DNA of 64,000 bases, taken from contig NZ_WHUV01000001.1 of assembly GCF_009380155.1 (NCBI RefSeq), positions 682,001 through 746,000 of the forward strand, in the 5' to 3' direction. The notes under the pieces are model-generated. The model was not told the origin of the DNA and did not search any database. It saw nothing but the letters and a program-made list of their open reading frames with translations. Numbering within the stretch: position 1 is the first letter of the stretch; each line of letters opens with the position of its first letter. This DNA is from Pseudomonas piscis. GTDB taxonomy: Bacteria; Pseudomonadota; Gammaproteobacteria; Pseudomonadales; Pseudomonadaceae. Position numbers and translations under genes: made by a program. Of the stretch, positions 1 through 8,001 are shown piece by piece.

Positions 1-1
1 G

Positions 2-430
2 TTTGGATGGATCGAGGCCGAGGGCAGCTTGATTCACTCGATATCTGTCAAGGCTCCATTAGATAAGCCTACGGTTGACCCCATTGTCTTGGGGACGTTT
101 ACCTTCCGTAAGGCAGAGTATTTTCATCGTGCCTTAGAACGGCTCATTGCCCGCGAAGGTCGAGTCAATGGTGAGTTCTACATAGACTCCTTGATTAATG
201 ATGCAATTGAGTTGGGCATGCGCTGTCACCTCTTCGAAGTGAGCAGTTACCTGTGCTGGGGTACGCCAAATGATTTGCGTACATTTGAGTATTGGCAATC
301 CTGCTTCCATAAATGGGCTGGTCACTCCTACCGTTTGGAGCAGGATCGACGAGTTCCACGAGAGCAAGTTAGTGTGCTTGAGGAAAAGTATCAAAAGATG
401 GTGCCTGAGTTGCCAAAGAGGCATGCATGA
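2..430 (+). CDS. Sugar-1-phosphate nucleotidyltransferase, C-terminal part (5' truncated by window edge)
   Basis: The reading frame is open to the left edge of the window, so only the last 142 residues are seen. They show the C-terminal pattern of NTP_transferase-type enzymes that make nucleotide-sugars: a GEFYIDSLIND segment (about residues 58-68 of the visible part) and a CWGTPNDL segment that closes the sugar-binding domain. The N-terminal nucleotide-binding GxGxR motif would lie outside the window. The gene overlaps the following gtrA-like gene by four bases (ATGA), which indicates one translationally coupled operon. A role in activating a sugar phosphate for the glycan made by the next genes is inference. 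The base composition is clearly more AT-rich than the genes after 8000. Confidence 0.75.
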   Translation, partial: FGWIEAEGSLIHSISVKAPLDKPTVDPIVLGTFTFRKAEYFHRALERLIAREGRVNGEFYIDSLINDAIELGMRCHLFEVSSYLCWGTPNDLRTFEYWQSCFHKWAGHSYRLEQDRRVPREQVSVLEEKYQKMVPELPKRHA

Positions 431-822
431 TCAAGCGTGAGCTAGGTGTGTTTCTAGTTGTTGGTATCTTGAGTGTCCTGATCGATTTTTTCAGTTACCA
501 CGCTTTGCTTGGGCTCGATGTAAATATCGCAAAAACGGTAGGTTTTCTGAGTGGCGCATTGTTTGCCTACTTTGCCAACCGCTATTGGACATTCGGTTAT
601 AAGCCTCATGTGCCTGGTAGTATCTGGCGCTTTGCAATTTTGTATGCCAGTACTCTCGGGGCTAATGTCCTAGTCAACTATCTGGCATTGAAGTGGTTCT
701 CCAATATATCTGCCCCCGTCCTGCTGGCTTTTCTTGTTGCGACAGGGGTTTCTGCTGGACTTAATTTTCTGGGTATGAAGATTTTTGTATTCAGAGCTCG
801 TACTGCTTCGGAGCTTCAATGA
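427..822 (+). CDS. GtrA-like polyprenyl-linked sugar flippase
   Basis: A 131-residue protein made of four hydrophobic segments with short loops, the size and layout of the GtrA family (PF04138). The start LGVFLVVGILSVLIDF and the FANRYWTFG segment after the second helix are family hallmarks. GtrA proteins are believed to move undecaprenyl-phosphate-linked sugars across the inner membrane for O-antigen or glycan modification. It starts inside the stop of the preceding gene (ATGA) and ends overlapping the next gene, a DPM-like transferase, which is the usual partner that makes the lipid-linked sugar. Family assignment is firm; the sugar is unknown. Confidence 0.88.
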   Translation: MIKRELGVFLVVGILSVLIDFFSYHALLGLDVNIAKTVGFLSGALFAYFANRYWTFGYKPHVPGSIWRFAILYASTLGANVLVNYLALKWFSNISAPVLLAFLVATGVSAGLNFLGMKIFVFRARTASELQ

Positions 823-1517
823 GGCTTTCACTTGTTATCCCTTGTTATAATGAGGCAGCAAATTTGCCTCTATTGCTTGAACGTTGTAAGGAAGTGGTGT
901 CTGGTTCGGATGTTGAAGTGATTTTAGTCGATAACGGCTCCACGGATAGCACTCCTGATGTTCTCGCCAAGTTGCTTCCTCAGTATCCAGGTTGCCGAAG
1001 CATTCGTGTCGAAAACAACAAAGGGTATGGTTTTGGAATTGTGTCCGGCTTGAAGGCTGCCAAAGGGCAAATTTTAGGTTGGACGCACGCAGACATGCAA
1101 ACCGATCCGCAAGATGCACTTAGAGGACTGCTTCTGTTTGAGAAGTATGGCGATAATATATTTGTGAAGGGGCGGCGTTATGGGCGTCCCTTCATGGATG
1201 TCGTCTTCACTATCGGTATGAGCCTTTTTGAAACGGTTCTATTGACTAAACCGATGTGGGATATAAATGCCCAGCCGACAATGTTCTCTCGGGATTTTTT
1301 TAGCAGGTGGAGTGCGACTCCTGATGACTTCTCCTTGGACCTCTATGTCTATCATCATGCCCGACTGCAGAAACTGAAAATTTGTCGATTCCCTGTGAGA
1401 TTCAGCGAGCGAGCGCATGGTGTTTCGCACTGGAATGTGAATTGGGCGGCGAAGTGGAAGTTCATTAAAAGAACCATTGGTTTTAGTCTTGAATTAAAAA
1501 GGAAGCTTTCAAAGTGA
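819..1517 (+). CDS. Family 2 glycosyltransferase (DPM/GtrB-like, soluble)
   Basis: A GT-A fold glycosyltransferase of 232 residues. It begins with the typical LVIPCYNEAANLPLLL strand and loop, has a VDNGSTDST donor-site segment near residue 40, and a THADMQTDP segment (about residues 90-98) at the place of the DxD metal site, as in polyprenyl-phosphate mannosyl/glucosyl transferases. There is no C-terminal membrane pair, so it resembles DPM1 more than GtrB. With the upstream GtrA it forms the expected couple that loads a sugar on undecaprenyl phosphate and flips it. It overlaps both neighbours by four bases. Donor and acceptor cannot be read from the sequence. Confidence 0.87.
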   Translation: MRLSLVIPCYNEAANLPLLLERCKEVVSGSDVEVILVDNGSTDSTPDVLAKLLPQYPGCRSIRVENNKGYGFGIVSGLKAAKGQILGWTHADMQTDPQDALRGLLLFEKYGDNIFVKGRRYGRPFMDVVFTIGMSLFETVLLTKPMWDINAQPTMFSRDFFSRWSATPDDFSLDLYVYHHARLQKLKICRFPVRFSERAHGVSHWNVNWAAKWKFIKRTIGFSLELKRKLSK

Positions 1518-2119
1518 AACTAATTTCTCATCGCCGTAATACTATCGCTGAATTACAGGCAACTGATAGAAAATATGGCGTTGAAGTGGATATTCGCAGC
1601 AGTGGCCATGAGCTTATTATACATCATGATCCATTTGTTGTTGGTGAGTGCTTTGAAAAGTGGCTGGATTCTTACAAGCATGGAACCTTGATTCTCAATG
1701 TCAAAGAGGAAGGGCTCGAGGGGCGCTTGATTGATCTCATGGCATCGAAAGGTATTGAAGAGTACTTTTTTTTGGATCAGTCTTTTCCTTTTCTCATCAG
1801 GTGGTCGGGCAAGTGCGAACATCGCTGCGCTGTACGGGTATCAGAGTTTGAGTCGATCGAGACAGCATTAAGCTTGGCAGGAGTAGTGCGTTGGGTTTGG
1901 GTCGACTGTTTCACCAAGTTTCCGCTAAGTGAGGCTGATGCTGTACGTCTCAAGAGTGCTGGGTTCAAACTCTGTATAGTTTCTCCAGAATTGCAAGGGC
2001 GTGATGCCGAGACGGAAATTCCTGCCTTGGTAAAAGTTATGAATGCGCTGGCTATTGTGCCGGATGCGGTTTGTACGAAGCGCCTTGATATTTGGGAAAG
2101 TCTGGTAGTTACACAATGA
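1514..2119 (+). CDS. Glycerophosphodiester phosphodiesterase-like protein
   Basis: A 201-residue protein with a GTG start overlapping the stop of the glycosyltransferase gene. The first 40 residues carry the GDPD signature: HR at residues 6-7, EVD at about 24-26, then HHDPF at about 37-41, so the metal and acid-base residues appear present. It is shorter than usual GDPD enzymes (about 240-250 residues) and the rest of the barrel is weakly recognisable. GDPD enzymes release glycerol-3-phosphate from phosphodiesters; no signal peptide is seen, so a cytoplasmic role is likely. In this operon it might form or trim a phosphoglycerol intermediate, which is inference. Confidence 0.68.
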   Translation: MKLISHRRNTIAELQATDRKYGVEVDIRSSGHELIIHHDPFVVGECFEKWLDSYKHGTLILNVKEEGLEGRLIDLMASKGIEEYFFLDQSFPFLIRWSGKCEHRCAVRVSEFESIETALSLAGVVRWVWVDCFTKFPLSEADAVRLKSAGFKLCIVSPELQGRDAETEIPALVKVMNALAIVPDAVCTKRLDIWESLVVTQ

Positions 2120-4167
2120 GAAAAATGTGTTGGCATCCATTATTTTTCCTGGGACTTGCAATTCGTTTAGCTCTCATAGCCACTATGGCTCCTCTTGCAG
2201 TCTCCGACTGGTATGTTCCATTCTTGGGTGACAGCACTACGTCATTGACTATCGATCCTTGGTCAGTATGGGTCGCGGGTGGGGGAGAAGCGGGAGCCTT
2301 TCCTTATGGATATGCGATGTGGCTGGTTTTTTTGCCGATGGTATTTGTCAGCAAACTAATTGGTATTCCTCTGCAGTATGGCTACGAGTTGACATTGCTC
2401 ATTGCCGATTTCTGCCTGTTCATTACATTGCATAATCTCCTGCCTGGGCGCCATCGGCTTTTACTTGTCGCCTATTGGCTTTCACCGATCGTCATTCTTG
2501 CGAGTTACATGCTAGGGCTGAATGACCTTGTTCCTGCTTTGTTTTTGACGCTGTCAATATTGTTTGTCCGGAAAGTCGAGCTAAAGAAGGCTGGGGTTTT
2601 TTGTGCAGCGGCTATTTCCGCTAAATTGAGCATGATCGTCGCACTGCCGATATTTATGATCTATCTGTACAACAATAAAGCTTTGCGGCAGCATATTTTA
2701 AAGTTCTTTTTTGGGTTCGCTGGTTGTGCATTGATTCTTGGTGTTCCATTTGCTTTTTCTGACGCCGGTATTCAGATGTTGTTCGGAAATCCAGAAATGG
2801 GAAAGGTTTATCGAATAGCACTGAATTTGGGTGGCGGAGTCTCTATTTATATAGTTCCGTTGATTTACCTGGTTATGTTGTATCTGGTATGGCGAGTTAG
2901 GCGTCTTAACTTTGATCTATTTCAGATAATTGTGGGAATGTCCTTTTTTCTGATTGTATTGATGGTTCCTGCCTCTCCTGGATGGTTCGTGTGGAGCTTG
3001 CCGTTTCTTGTTCTTAACCAAGCTACGAGTGGGCGTCTCTCTATGCTGTTGATAGGGGGGTTTTCTGCTTTATATGTAATAAGTACCCTTCTTGTCACAC
3101 CACTATTGTTCTTCAATGGGGGCAGTTTCGATTTGAGTCAAATGCTCCATGTGACAGGGCATTCGGAAAATATGGCAGCCTCACTGCTGCATACCGCCAT
3201 GGTGGCGATTGGCATGGTATTGGCTATCCGGATACTGCGTGAAGCAGTTACCCGCAATGACTTCTTCAGATTAAGTCGTAAGCCTTTTGTCATAGGAGTG
3301 GCGGGCGACTCCGGAGCTGGTAAAGATACCTTTGCTGATGCAATTACAGGTCTTTTCGGAGCCCACTCAGTCGTGAAGCTTTCTGGTGACGATTATCACC
3401 TCTGGGACAGACAGAAGCCGATATGGCAGGTGATGACTCATCTCAATCCCATGGCCAACGATTTGGAAGGCTTCTGCAGTGACCTTGTATCCTTGACCGA
3501 CGGGAAGCTCATCCAGTCCAGGCATTACGACCATCAAACAGGAAAAATGAGTAAGCCGTTTCGAATTGCCAGCAACGATTTTATCCTGGCCAGTGGTTTG
3601 CATGCGCTGTATATGCCGATCCTCAGAGATTGCTGCAATCTGAAAATTTATCTTGATATTGACGAAGGCTTGCGGCGCTACTTCAAGTTGAAGCGGGATG
3701 TGCATCAGCGAGGTCATACTATTGAGCGGGTACTATCTTCTTTTGATAAAAGAGAGCCTGACTCCGAACGGTTCATTCGACCTCAATCGAGTCATGCCGA
3801 TCTGATATTTGCATTACAACCGATTCATCCTCGGATGCTCGAGAGCTTTGATGACGAGCGCCCCTTGCGCTTAAAATTGATGGTTAAAACACGACATGGT
3901 TTCAATGAGCTTTGGTTGAACCGGATTTTAGTCGGTGTTTGTGGGCTGCATGTTGATATGGACGTCAGTAGTGATGGAGCAGAAGTTCAAATGACGATAG
4001 AGGGGGAATCATCTGCAGCAGATATGGAATTTGCCGCAAGTATGCTTAGTCCTCACGTCCTTGAGTTTCTAGATATCTCACCTGAGTGGCAGGATGGCAT
4101 GGTCGGTTTGATGCAGTTGATCACCCTGTCACATATTGGCCAAGCACTTACAAAGCGATTTATATAA
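2116..4167 (+). CDS. Multi-pass membrane glycosyltransferase-like protein fused to a uridine-kinase-like P-loop domain
   Basis: A 683-residue two-part protein. Residues 1 to about 380 are about ten hydrophobic segments with a first periplasmic loop rich in D and W, resembling polyprenyl-phosphate-dependent (GT-C/GT87-type) transferases. From about residue 390 a soluble domain begins with a Walker A motif GDSGAGKDT (K403) followed by SGDDYH (425-428) at the place of the uridine kinase/phosphoribulokinase acid motif, and continues to about residue 590. The last ~90 residues are not recognised. The ATG at 2116 overlaps the previous stop and is preferred over an in-frame TTG at 2092. The fusion suggests that a small-molecule phosphorylation is tied to membrane glycan synthesis (inference). 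The substrate is unknown. Confidence 0.75.
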   Translation: MRKMCWHPLFFLGLAIRLALIATMAPLAVSDWYVPFLGDSTTSLTIDPWSVWVAGGGEAGAFPYGYAMWLVFLPMVFVSKLIGIPLQYGYELTLLIADFCLFITLHNLLPGRHRLLLVAYWLSPIVILASYMLGLNDLVPALFLTLSILFVRKVELKKAGVFCAAAISAKLSMIVALPIFMIYLYNNKALRQHILKFFFGFAGCALILGVPFAFSDAGIQMLFGNPEMGKVYRIALNLGGGVSIYIVPLIYLVMLYLVWRVRRLNFDLFQIIVGMSFFLIVLMVPASPGWFVWSLPFLVLNQATSGRLSMLLIGGFSALYVISTLLVTPLLFFNGGSFDLSQMLHVTGHSENMAASLLHTAMVAIGMVLAIRILREAVTRNDFFRLSRKPFVIGVAGDSGAGKDTFADAITGLFGAHSVVKLSGDDYHLWDRQKPIWQVMTHLNPMANDLEGFCSDLVSLTDGKLIQSRHYDHQTGKMSKPFRIASNDFILASGLHALYMPILRDCCNLKIYLDIDEGLRRYFKLKRDVHQRGHTIERVLSSFDKREPDSERFIRPQSSHADLIFALQPIHPRMLESFDDERPLRLKLMVKTRHGFNELWLNRILVGVCGLHVDMDVSSDGAEVQMTIEGESSAADMEFAASMLSPHVLEFLDISPEWQDGMVGLMQLITLSHIGQALTKRFI

Positions 4168-4910
4168 TGAAAATAAATAATCAAGAGCGGTTTGCCCGCC
4201 TGCCTGATGCTATTTTGTTCGATACGGATAATACTCTATATCCTTATGATCCGGCGCACGCGGCTGCCCAAGCGGCAGTTCGGAATAAAGTTGTAGAGAT
4301 GTTTTCTATTCTGCCGGAAGAGTTTGATAAGGCTTTTGATCAGGCTAGGGGGCAAGTTAAGGCACGTTTAAAGCACACTGCGTCTTCCCATAGCCGGCTG
4401 CTTTACCTTCAACGGATGCTAGAGATCATGGGCTTGGGGTCTCAGGTACTTCTAGCCTTGGACTTCGAGCAGACTTATTGGAGAACTTTTCTAAGTAATG
4501 CCATTTTGTTCGATGACGTAAAAGAACTATTGGACGATATTCGGCTTCTGGGAATTCCCGTCGCGATCGTCACCGATCTGACTGCGCAAATACAGTTCAG
4601 GAAAGTTGTGTATTTTGGGCTTGATCACTGTTTTGATTACATTGTCACCAGTGAAGAAGCCGGTTTTGACAAACCGCACGAAGCTCCTTTTCAGATTGCG
4701 TTGGAAAAAATCAGGCCAAAGGGTGACTGTATTTGGATGATTGGAGATAACCCAATAAATGACATTCGTGGTGCTAAAGAGCAAATCAAGGCCACTACCA
4801 TTCAGAAAATACACAAAGGTGTAGTTGAAGGGGAGCGGGATTGCCTTCCAGATGCGAGTTTTGCAGAGTTTTCACAACTTAGAGAGGTTGTTCGGAGGCT
4901 GGCAAGATAA
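4167..4910 (+). CDS. HAD-superfamily hydrolase (phosphatase)
   Basis: A 247-residue haloacid dehalogenase-type enzyme with all four motifs: DTDNT near residues 15-19 (nucleophile and acid aspartates), a VTDL threonine strand near 134, a lysine in FDKPHEAPF near 170, and GDNPINDIRGA near 193. A helical cap follows motif I, as in type C1 enzymes acting on sugar or other small phosphates. The start shares one base with the stop of the upstream gene (TAATG), and an identical junction follows with the downstream gene. It probably dephosphorylates an intermediate of the glycan pathway; the substrate is not deducible. Confidence 0.85.
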   Translation: MKINNQERFARLPDAILFDTDNTLYPYDPAHAAAQAAVRNKVVEMFSILPEEFDKAFDQARGQVKARLKHTASSHSRLLYLQRMLEIMGLGSQVLLALDFEQTYWRTFLSNAILFDDVKELLDDIRLLGIPVAIVTDLTAQIQFRKVVYFGLDHCFDYIVTSEEAGFDKPHEAPFQIALEKIRPKGDCIWMIGDNPINDIRGAKEQIKATTIQKIHKGVVEGERDCLPDASFAEFSQLREVVRRLAR

Positions 4911-6403
4911 TGGGTATTTCGCAAAGCCGCATTACGCGGGGCTTGGAGCGGGCTGCCTGCTTTCTACAGAAACATATTGGCATTCTGGCATGGATCGTAG
5001 GCGGGCTATTTCTCTTTTCCCTTTTTACGCAGGGGATTGCTAAAGGTGGGCGATGGGACCTTTATGAGGCCATTGCCATGGCAGATCAACTATCAGGTAA
5101 ATTTGGTTATAGCCAAGGCTCTATAGACTGGTTCAAGCCTTCGACGCCTTACTTTCCAGGTGTATCATTTTTAGCTGCTCTCACTCGAACGTTTGGCGGT
5201 TATCAGGTCGAGATGCTGTTGTTCGCTGCGTCTGCATGTGTGGTTTTTCTGCTTTACTTATTGTTCTTCTTGTACAGAAGTGGAGGAGGGAGTTGGCCTC
5301 TTGCCCGCTTCTTTGTATTTTCGGTCGCGGTTTCTTATTTCTTTCTTCCTTCTTGGCTTGATTATGCAAAGGAGTTCAAGCCAGATGCTATATCGCTTGT
5401 GTTTTTTGTTGCGGGATCTTTAGCACTTCTAAAGCTTGAGCGAGGAGTGAATAGGGCAGTTCTGGTAGTTTCTCTGCTGGCTATTTCATTGCTGTTTAAA
5501 CAGCAGATCGTCGCGCCGATGTTTGGTTTGTCATTGGTAAGCTTCTTGAAGCACGGCTCATATTTCGAAAAGATCAAGGATTTTACGTACATATGCTTGG
5601 GAGGAATCCTGGGATTAGGGATTGCTATAAGTGTCGAAGGAGGTCTTTTTTACGCGGTTTTATCTCATGTGGGAAGAGGTAGGGTATCTGTTGTAGATAA
5701 AGAGCATCTCCAGCTTTTTCTCGAAGTATTCGGAGTCGTTTTTTTTGCTTTAGCTGTTTTGGGTTTTAATTCCTTCAAGGAAAGACTGGCGGCTCTTGTT
5801 AGTAATGGAGCTGTTTTACTAATTCCCGCTATTTTTTGGTTTCTCGCCTGTTTTTCTGGGGCAATGAACTATGGCGGGAACATCGGAAATACTGCTGTTG
5901 GGATGGTTCTTTTCATACCCGCGGCGGCGATGTTCTATCAAAAAATAAATCCAGTGGTCATTTCTGGGCTTGCAGTTGTATTGATATGTTTAATCTCAAC
6001 GGATGTCGCGACTAGTCATTGGTTGGAGGAGTATAGGGAAAGACTATCGCTCGATGCTGAAGTCGCCGAGAAAGTAGCGGACTATAAGCCTGAGTCTATT
6101 CTTGTGTCGGGTGATAGCTATATTTCGGTGCGGAATCTGGAGGTGGGAAGAATCTCGGAGATTGATACGTGGGCGCACATTCATCAAGGTGTAAATAGAA
6201 AGGAAGTTGCACCGGATGGAGGCTCTTTGATCGATTTTTTGAAACCCGACGCAATAGTCTGCGTACAAGGATGTTCGGTATTCGAGAAAGATTATTCCTT
6301 TCGGCCGCTTGATCATGGTTATAGGGAGGAAAGGATAGTTTCAGGTGGTAGAGATAAGGTTCTGTTTTTCAGGAGTGATTTGACTTCGGCTGCTCATCAA
6401 TAG
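4910..6403 (+). CDS. Multi-pass membrane protein, probable GT-C-type glycosyltransferase
   Basis: A 497-residue protein with about ten membrane segments, beginning with a short cytoplasmic tail and one helix, then a loop containing DLYEAIAMA and WFKPSTPYFPG. Acidic residues in the first periplasmic loop and a soluble C-terminal tail of about 110 residues are the layout of GT-C enzymes that use polyprenyl-phosphate sugars (GT39/GT87-like). No exact family signature was recognised. It follows the HAD gene with a one-base TAATG overlap and is the last tightly coupled gene of the operon. It may be the transferase that uses the flipped lipid-linked sugar; that is inference. Confidence 0.65.
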   Translation: MGISQSRITRGLERAACFLQKHIGILAWIVGGLFLFSLFTQGIAKGGRWDLYEAIAMADQLSGKFGYSQGSIDWFKPSTPYFPGVSFLAALTRTFGGYQVEMLLFAASACVVFLLYLLFFLYRSGGGSWPLARFFVFSVAVSYFFLPSWLDYAKEFKPDAISLVFFVAGSLALLKLERGVNRAVLVVSLLAISLLFKQQIVAPMFGLSLVSFLKHGSYFEKIKDFTYICLGGILGLGIAISVEGGLFYAVLSHVGRGRVSVVDKEHLQLFLEVFGVVFFALAVLGFNSFKERLAALVSNGAVLLIPAIFWFLACFSGAMNYGGNIGNTAVGMVLFIPAAAMFYQKINPVVISGLAVVLICLISTDVATSHWLEEYRERLSLDAEVAEKVADYKPESILVSGDSYISVRNLEVGRISEIDTWAHIHQGVNRKEVAPDGGSLIDFLKPDAIVCVQGCSVFEKDYSFRPLDHGYREERIVSGGRDKVLFFRSDLTSAAHQ

Positions 6404-6525
6404 ATGGCTTAGGTCTTTATGAGGGGTTTGGTTGCCTCAATGTATACCTATAGTTATCAAGGCTGGGGTTGCGAATAAGATGCACTTTGGCCTTGGAGTT
6501 GTTGAATTTCTGGAGAGAAGTGAGG

Positions 6526-7545
6526 ATGTCAATGTTATCGATGGCTGAGCAGGTGAAAGCATATTGCGCTCGAGTAGGCGAAGACCCATTGCTAGTCCAG
6601 GGGGCAGGAGGGAATGCTTCTTGGAAGGAAGACAATTTACTTTGGGTTAAAGCATCTGGCACATGGCTGGCAAATGCTGAGAAGGAAGATATTTTCATTT
6701 CCGTTGATTTAGCTGACCTACGCGAGAGAGTCTCTAGTGGTGACTTCTGCTTGGTTCCAAAAGTCGTTGGTCAGTCAACGCTGAGACCCTCAATTGAAAC
6801 AATTCTACATGGTCTGATGCCGCATAATGTAGTTGTGCATCTTCATGCAGTTGAAGTTCTGGCGTATCTGGTGAAGGAATCGGCTTTTGAAGAGCTGAGC
6901 GCGCGGCTAGGAAGCTCCTTGAAATGGTTGTTTGTCAATTACTTCAAACCCGGTGCAGACCTTGCCCGGGCTGTTCATGAACAGCTTGAAATGCATCCTG
7001 ATGCCGATGTTGTTTTCCTCAAGAATCACGGGGTTGTGATTGGCGGTGCAAATACTCGTTCTGTTGAGCAGACGCTCGAAGAACTAATCTTGTATTTGCA
7101 AGTGAAGGCTATTCAAGCTACGGGAGATAGTCTATCGCCGACGCTTGAATTGACGTCTTTACCTAGTGGTTATGTTCGTTGTGTTGATGAAGAGATCAAT
7201 CAGTTAGCAATAAACTCCAGATTGTTTTCCCGGCTGAAAAACGCTTGGGCGCTTTACCCGGATCACATAGTATTTTTGGGGGCGGAGGCATCTATTGTTG
7301 AGGCCGCGAGCGATTTTGTTTCTCTACAAGATACCTCGACCAGGCCACATTATATTTTCATTGCGGGCCATGGTGTGTTTGCAAATGAGTCGGTCGCTGA
7401 ATCGCACCAGGTGCAGTTGCGTTGTTATTACGATGTGCTTGTCAGACAGTCGGAGTTTGAGGAACTGAGTTCGCTCACCTCTTCTCAAGTCGCTGAGTTA
7501 CTTGGTTGGGATGCCGAGAAGTACCGGCAGTCTTTAGCTGTCTGA
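6526..7545 (+). CDS. Class II aldolase/adducin family protein
   Basis: A 339-residue protein. The first ~200 residues match the class II aldolase/adducin fold of fuculose-, rhamnulose- and ribulose-phosphate enzymes: GAGGNASWK near residue 26, an HLHAVEVL segment supplying two zinc-binding histidines near 105, and FLKNHGVVIGG supplying the third near 168. About 130 further residues follow, with a GHGVF segment, longer than the single-domain enzymes. The ATG at 6526 is preceded by GAGG; upstream in-frame codons have no such site. It lies 122 bases after the membrane protein gene and shares its AT-rich composition, so it belongs to the same island. It may cleave or form a sugar phosphate for the glycan. 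Confidence 0.82.
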   Translation: MSMLSMAEQVKAYCARVGEDPLLVQGAGGNASWKEDNLLWVKASGTWLANAEKEDIFISVDLADLRERVSSGDFCLVPKVVGQSTLRPSIETILHGLMPHNVVVHLHAVEVLAYLVKESAFEELSARLGSSLKWLFVNYFKPGADLARAVHEQLEMHPDADVVFLKNHGVVIGGANTRSVEQTLEELILYLQVKAIQATGDSLSPTLELTSLPSGYVRCVDEEINQLAINSRLFSRLKNAWALYPDHIVFLGAEASIVEAASDFVSLQDTSTRPHYIFIAGHGVFANESVAESHQVQLRCYYDVLVRQSEFEELSSLTSSQVAELLGWDAEKYRQSLAV

Positions 7546-8001
7546 GCGATACCAAGAGCTCTGTAGGAGTGCAGGCTGACTTCCACGTTTGTCGTGTGGA
7601 GGGGAGCGCGCTTGAGTATGGGAGAGAGCGATGCATTTACATCTAAAAACGTATGGTATGAAAATTTCCCGTTGTTGGTTTACGAATGCTGCTTGCAATT
7701 ACCACGATGTTCCGTTGTCCAGAGCCTCGCTCGTTTCTTCAGCATTTTTCCCTAGTCACCGGAGCCCTACCCTTGCTGGCTTTTGGGACGGCAAGCATTC
7801 TGCCCTGGGTGCGCGCCAATAATAGTGGCAGGATCGCGCCGCTCACCCGCTTGATTCAGACGCAGCAACCGGCCAGATAGTTTCGCCACAGCCGTGAGAC
7901 CATTTGCTGAGTCACGACCACGGACCCAATGTGTGCTGGGGGGCGGCCTACCCAGAAGATGACTCAGGTCCGGCCTCAATGAGCTGAACGCTAGCCATTA
8001 G
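7546..8001 (+). other. Gene-free junction between AT-rich island and core-like DNA
   Basis: About 450 bases with no convincing gene. Short open frames exist on both strands but have no ribosome binding site or recognisable protein similarity. Base composition changes here from the AT-rich glycan operon to the GC-rich hmg region. No inverted repeats, integrase remnant or tRNA end was seen by eye. It may hold decayed genes left by the exchange of the island. Confidence 0.45.

Noticed and set aside
7686..7979. Possible small genes or insertion sequence remnants between the aldolase and hmgR
   Set aside because: The short frames on both strands have no ribosome binding site or known similarity by eye, and no inverted repeat ends were found.
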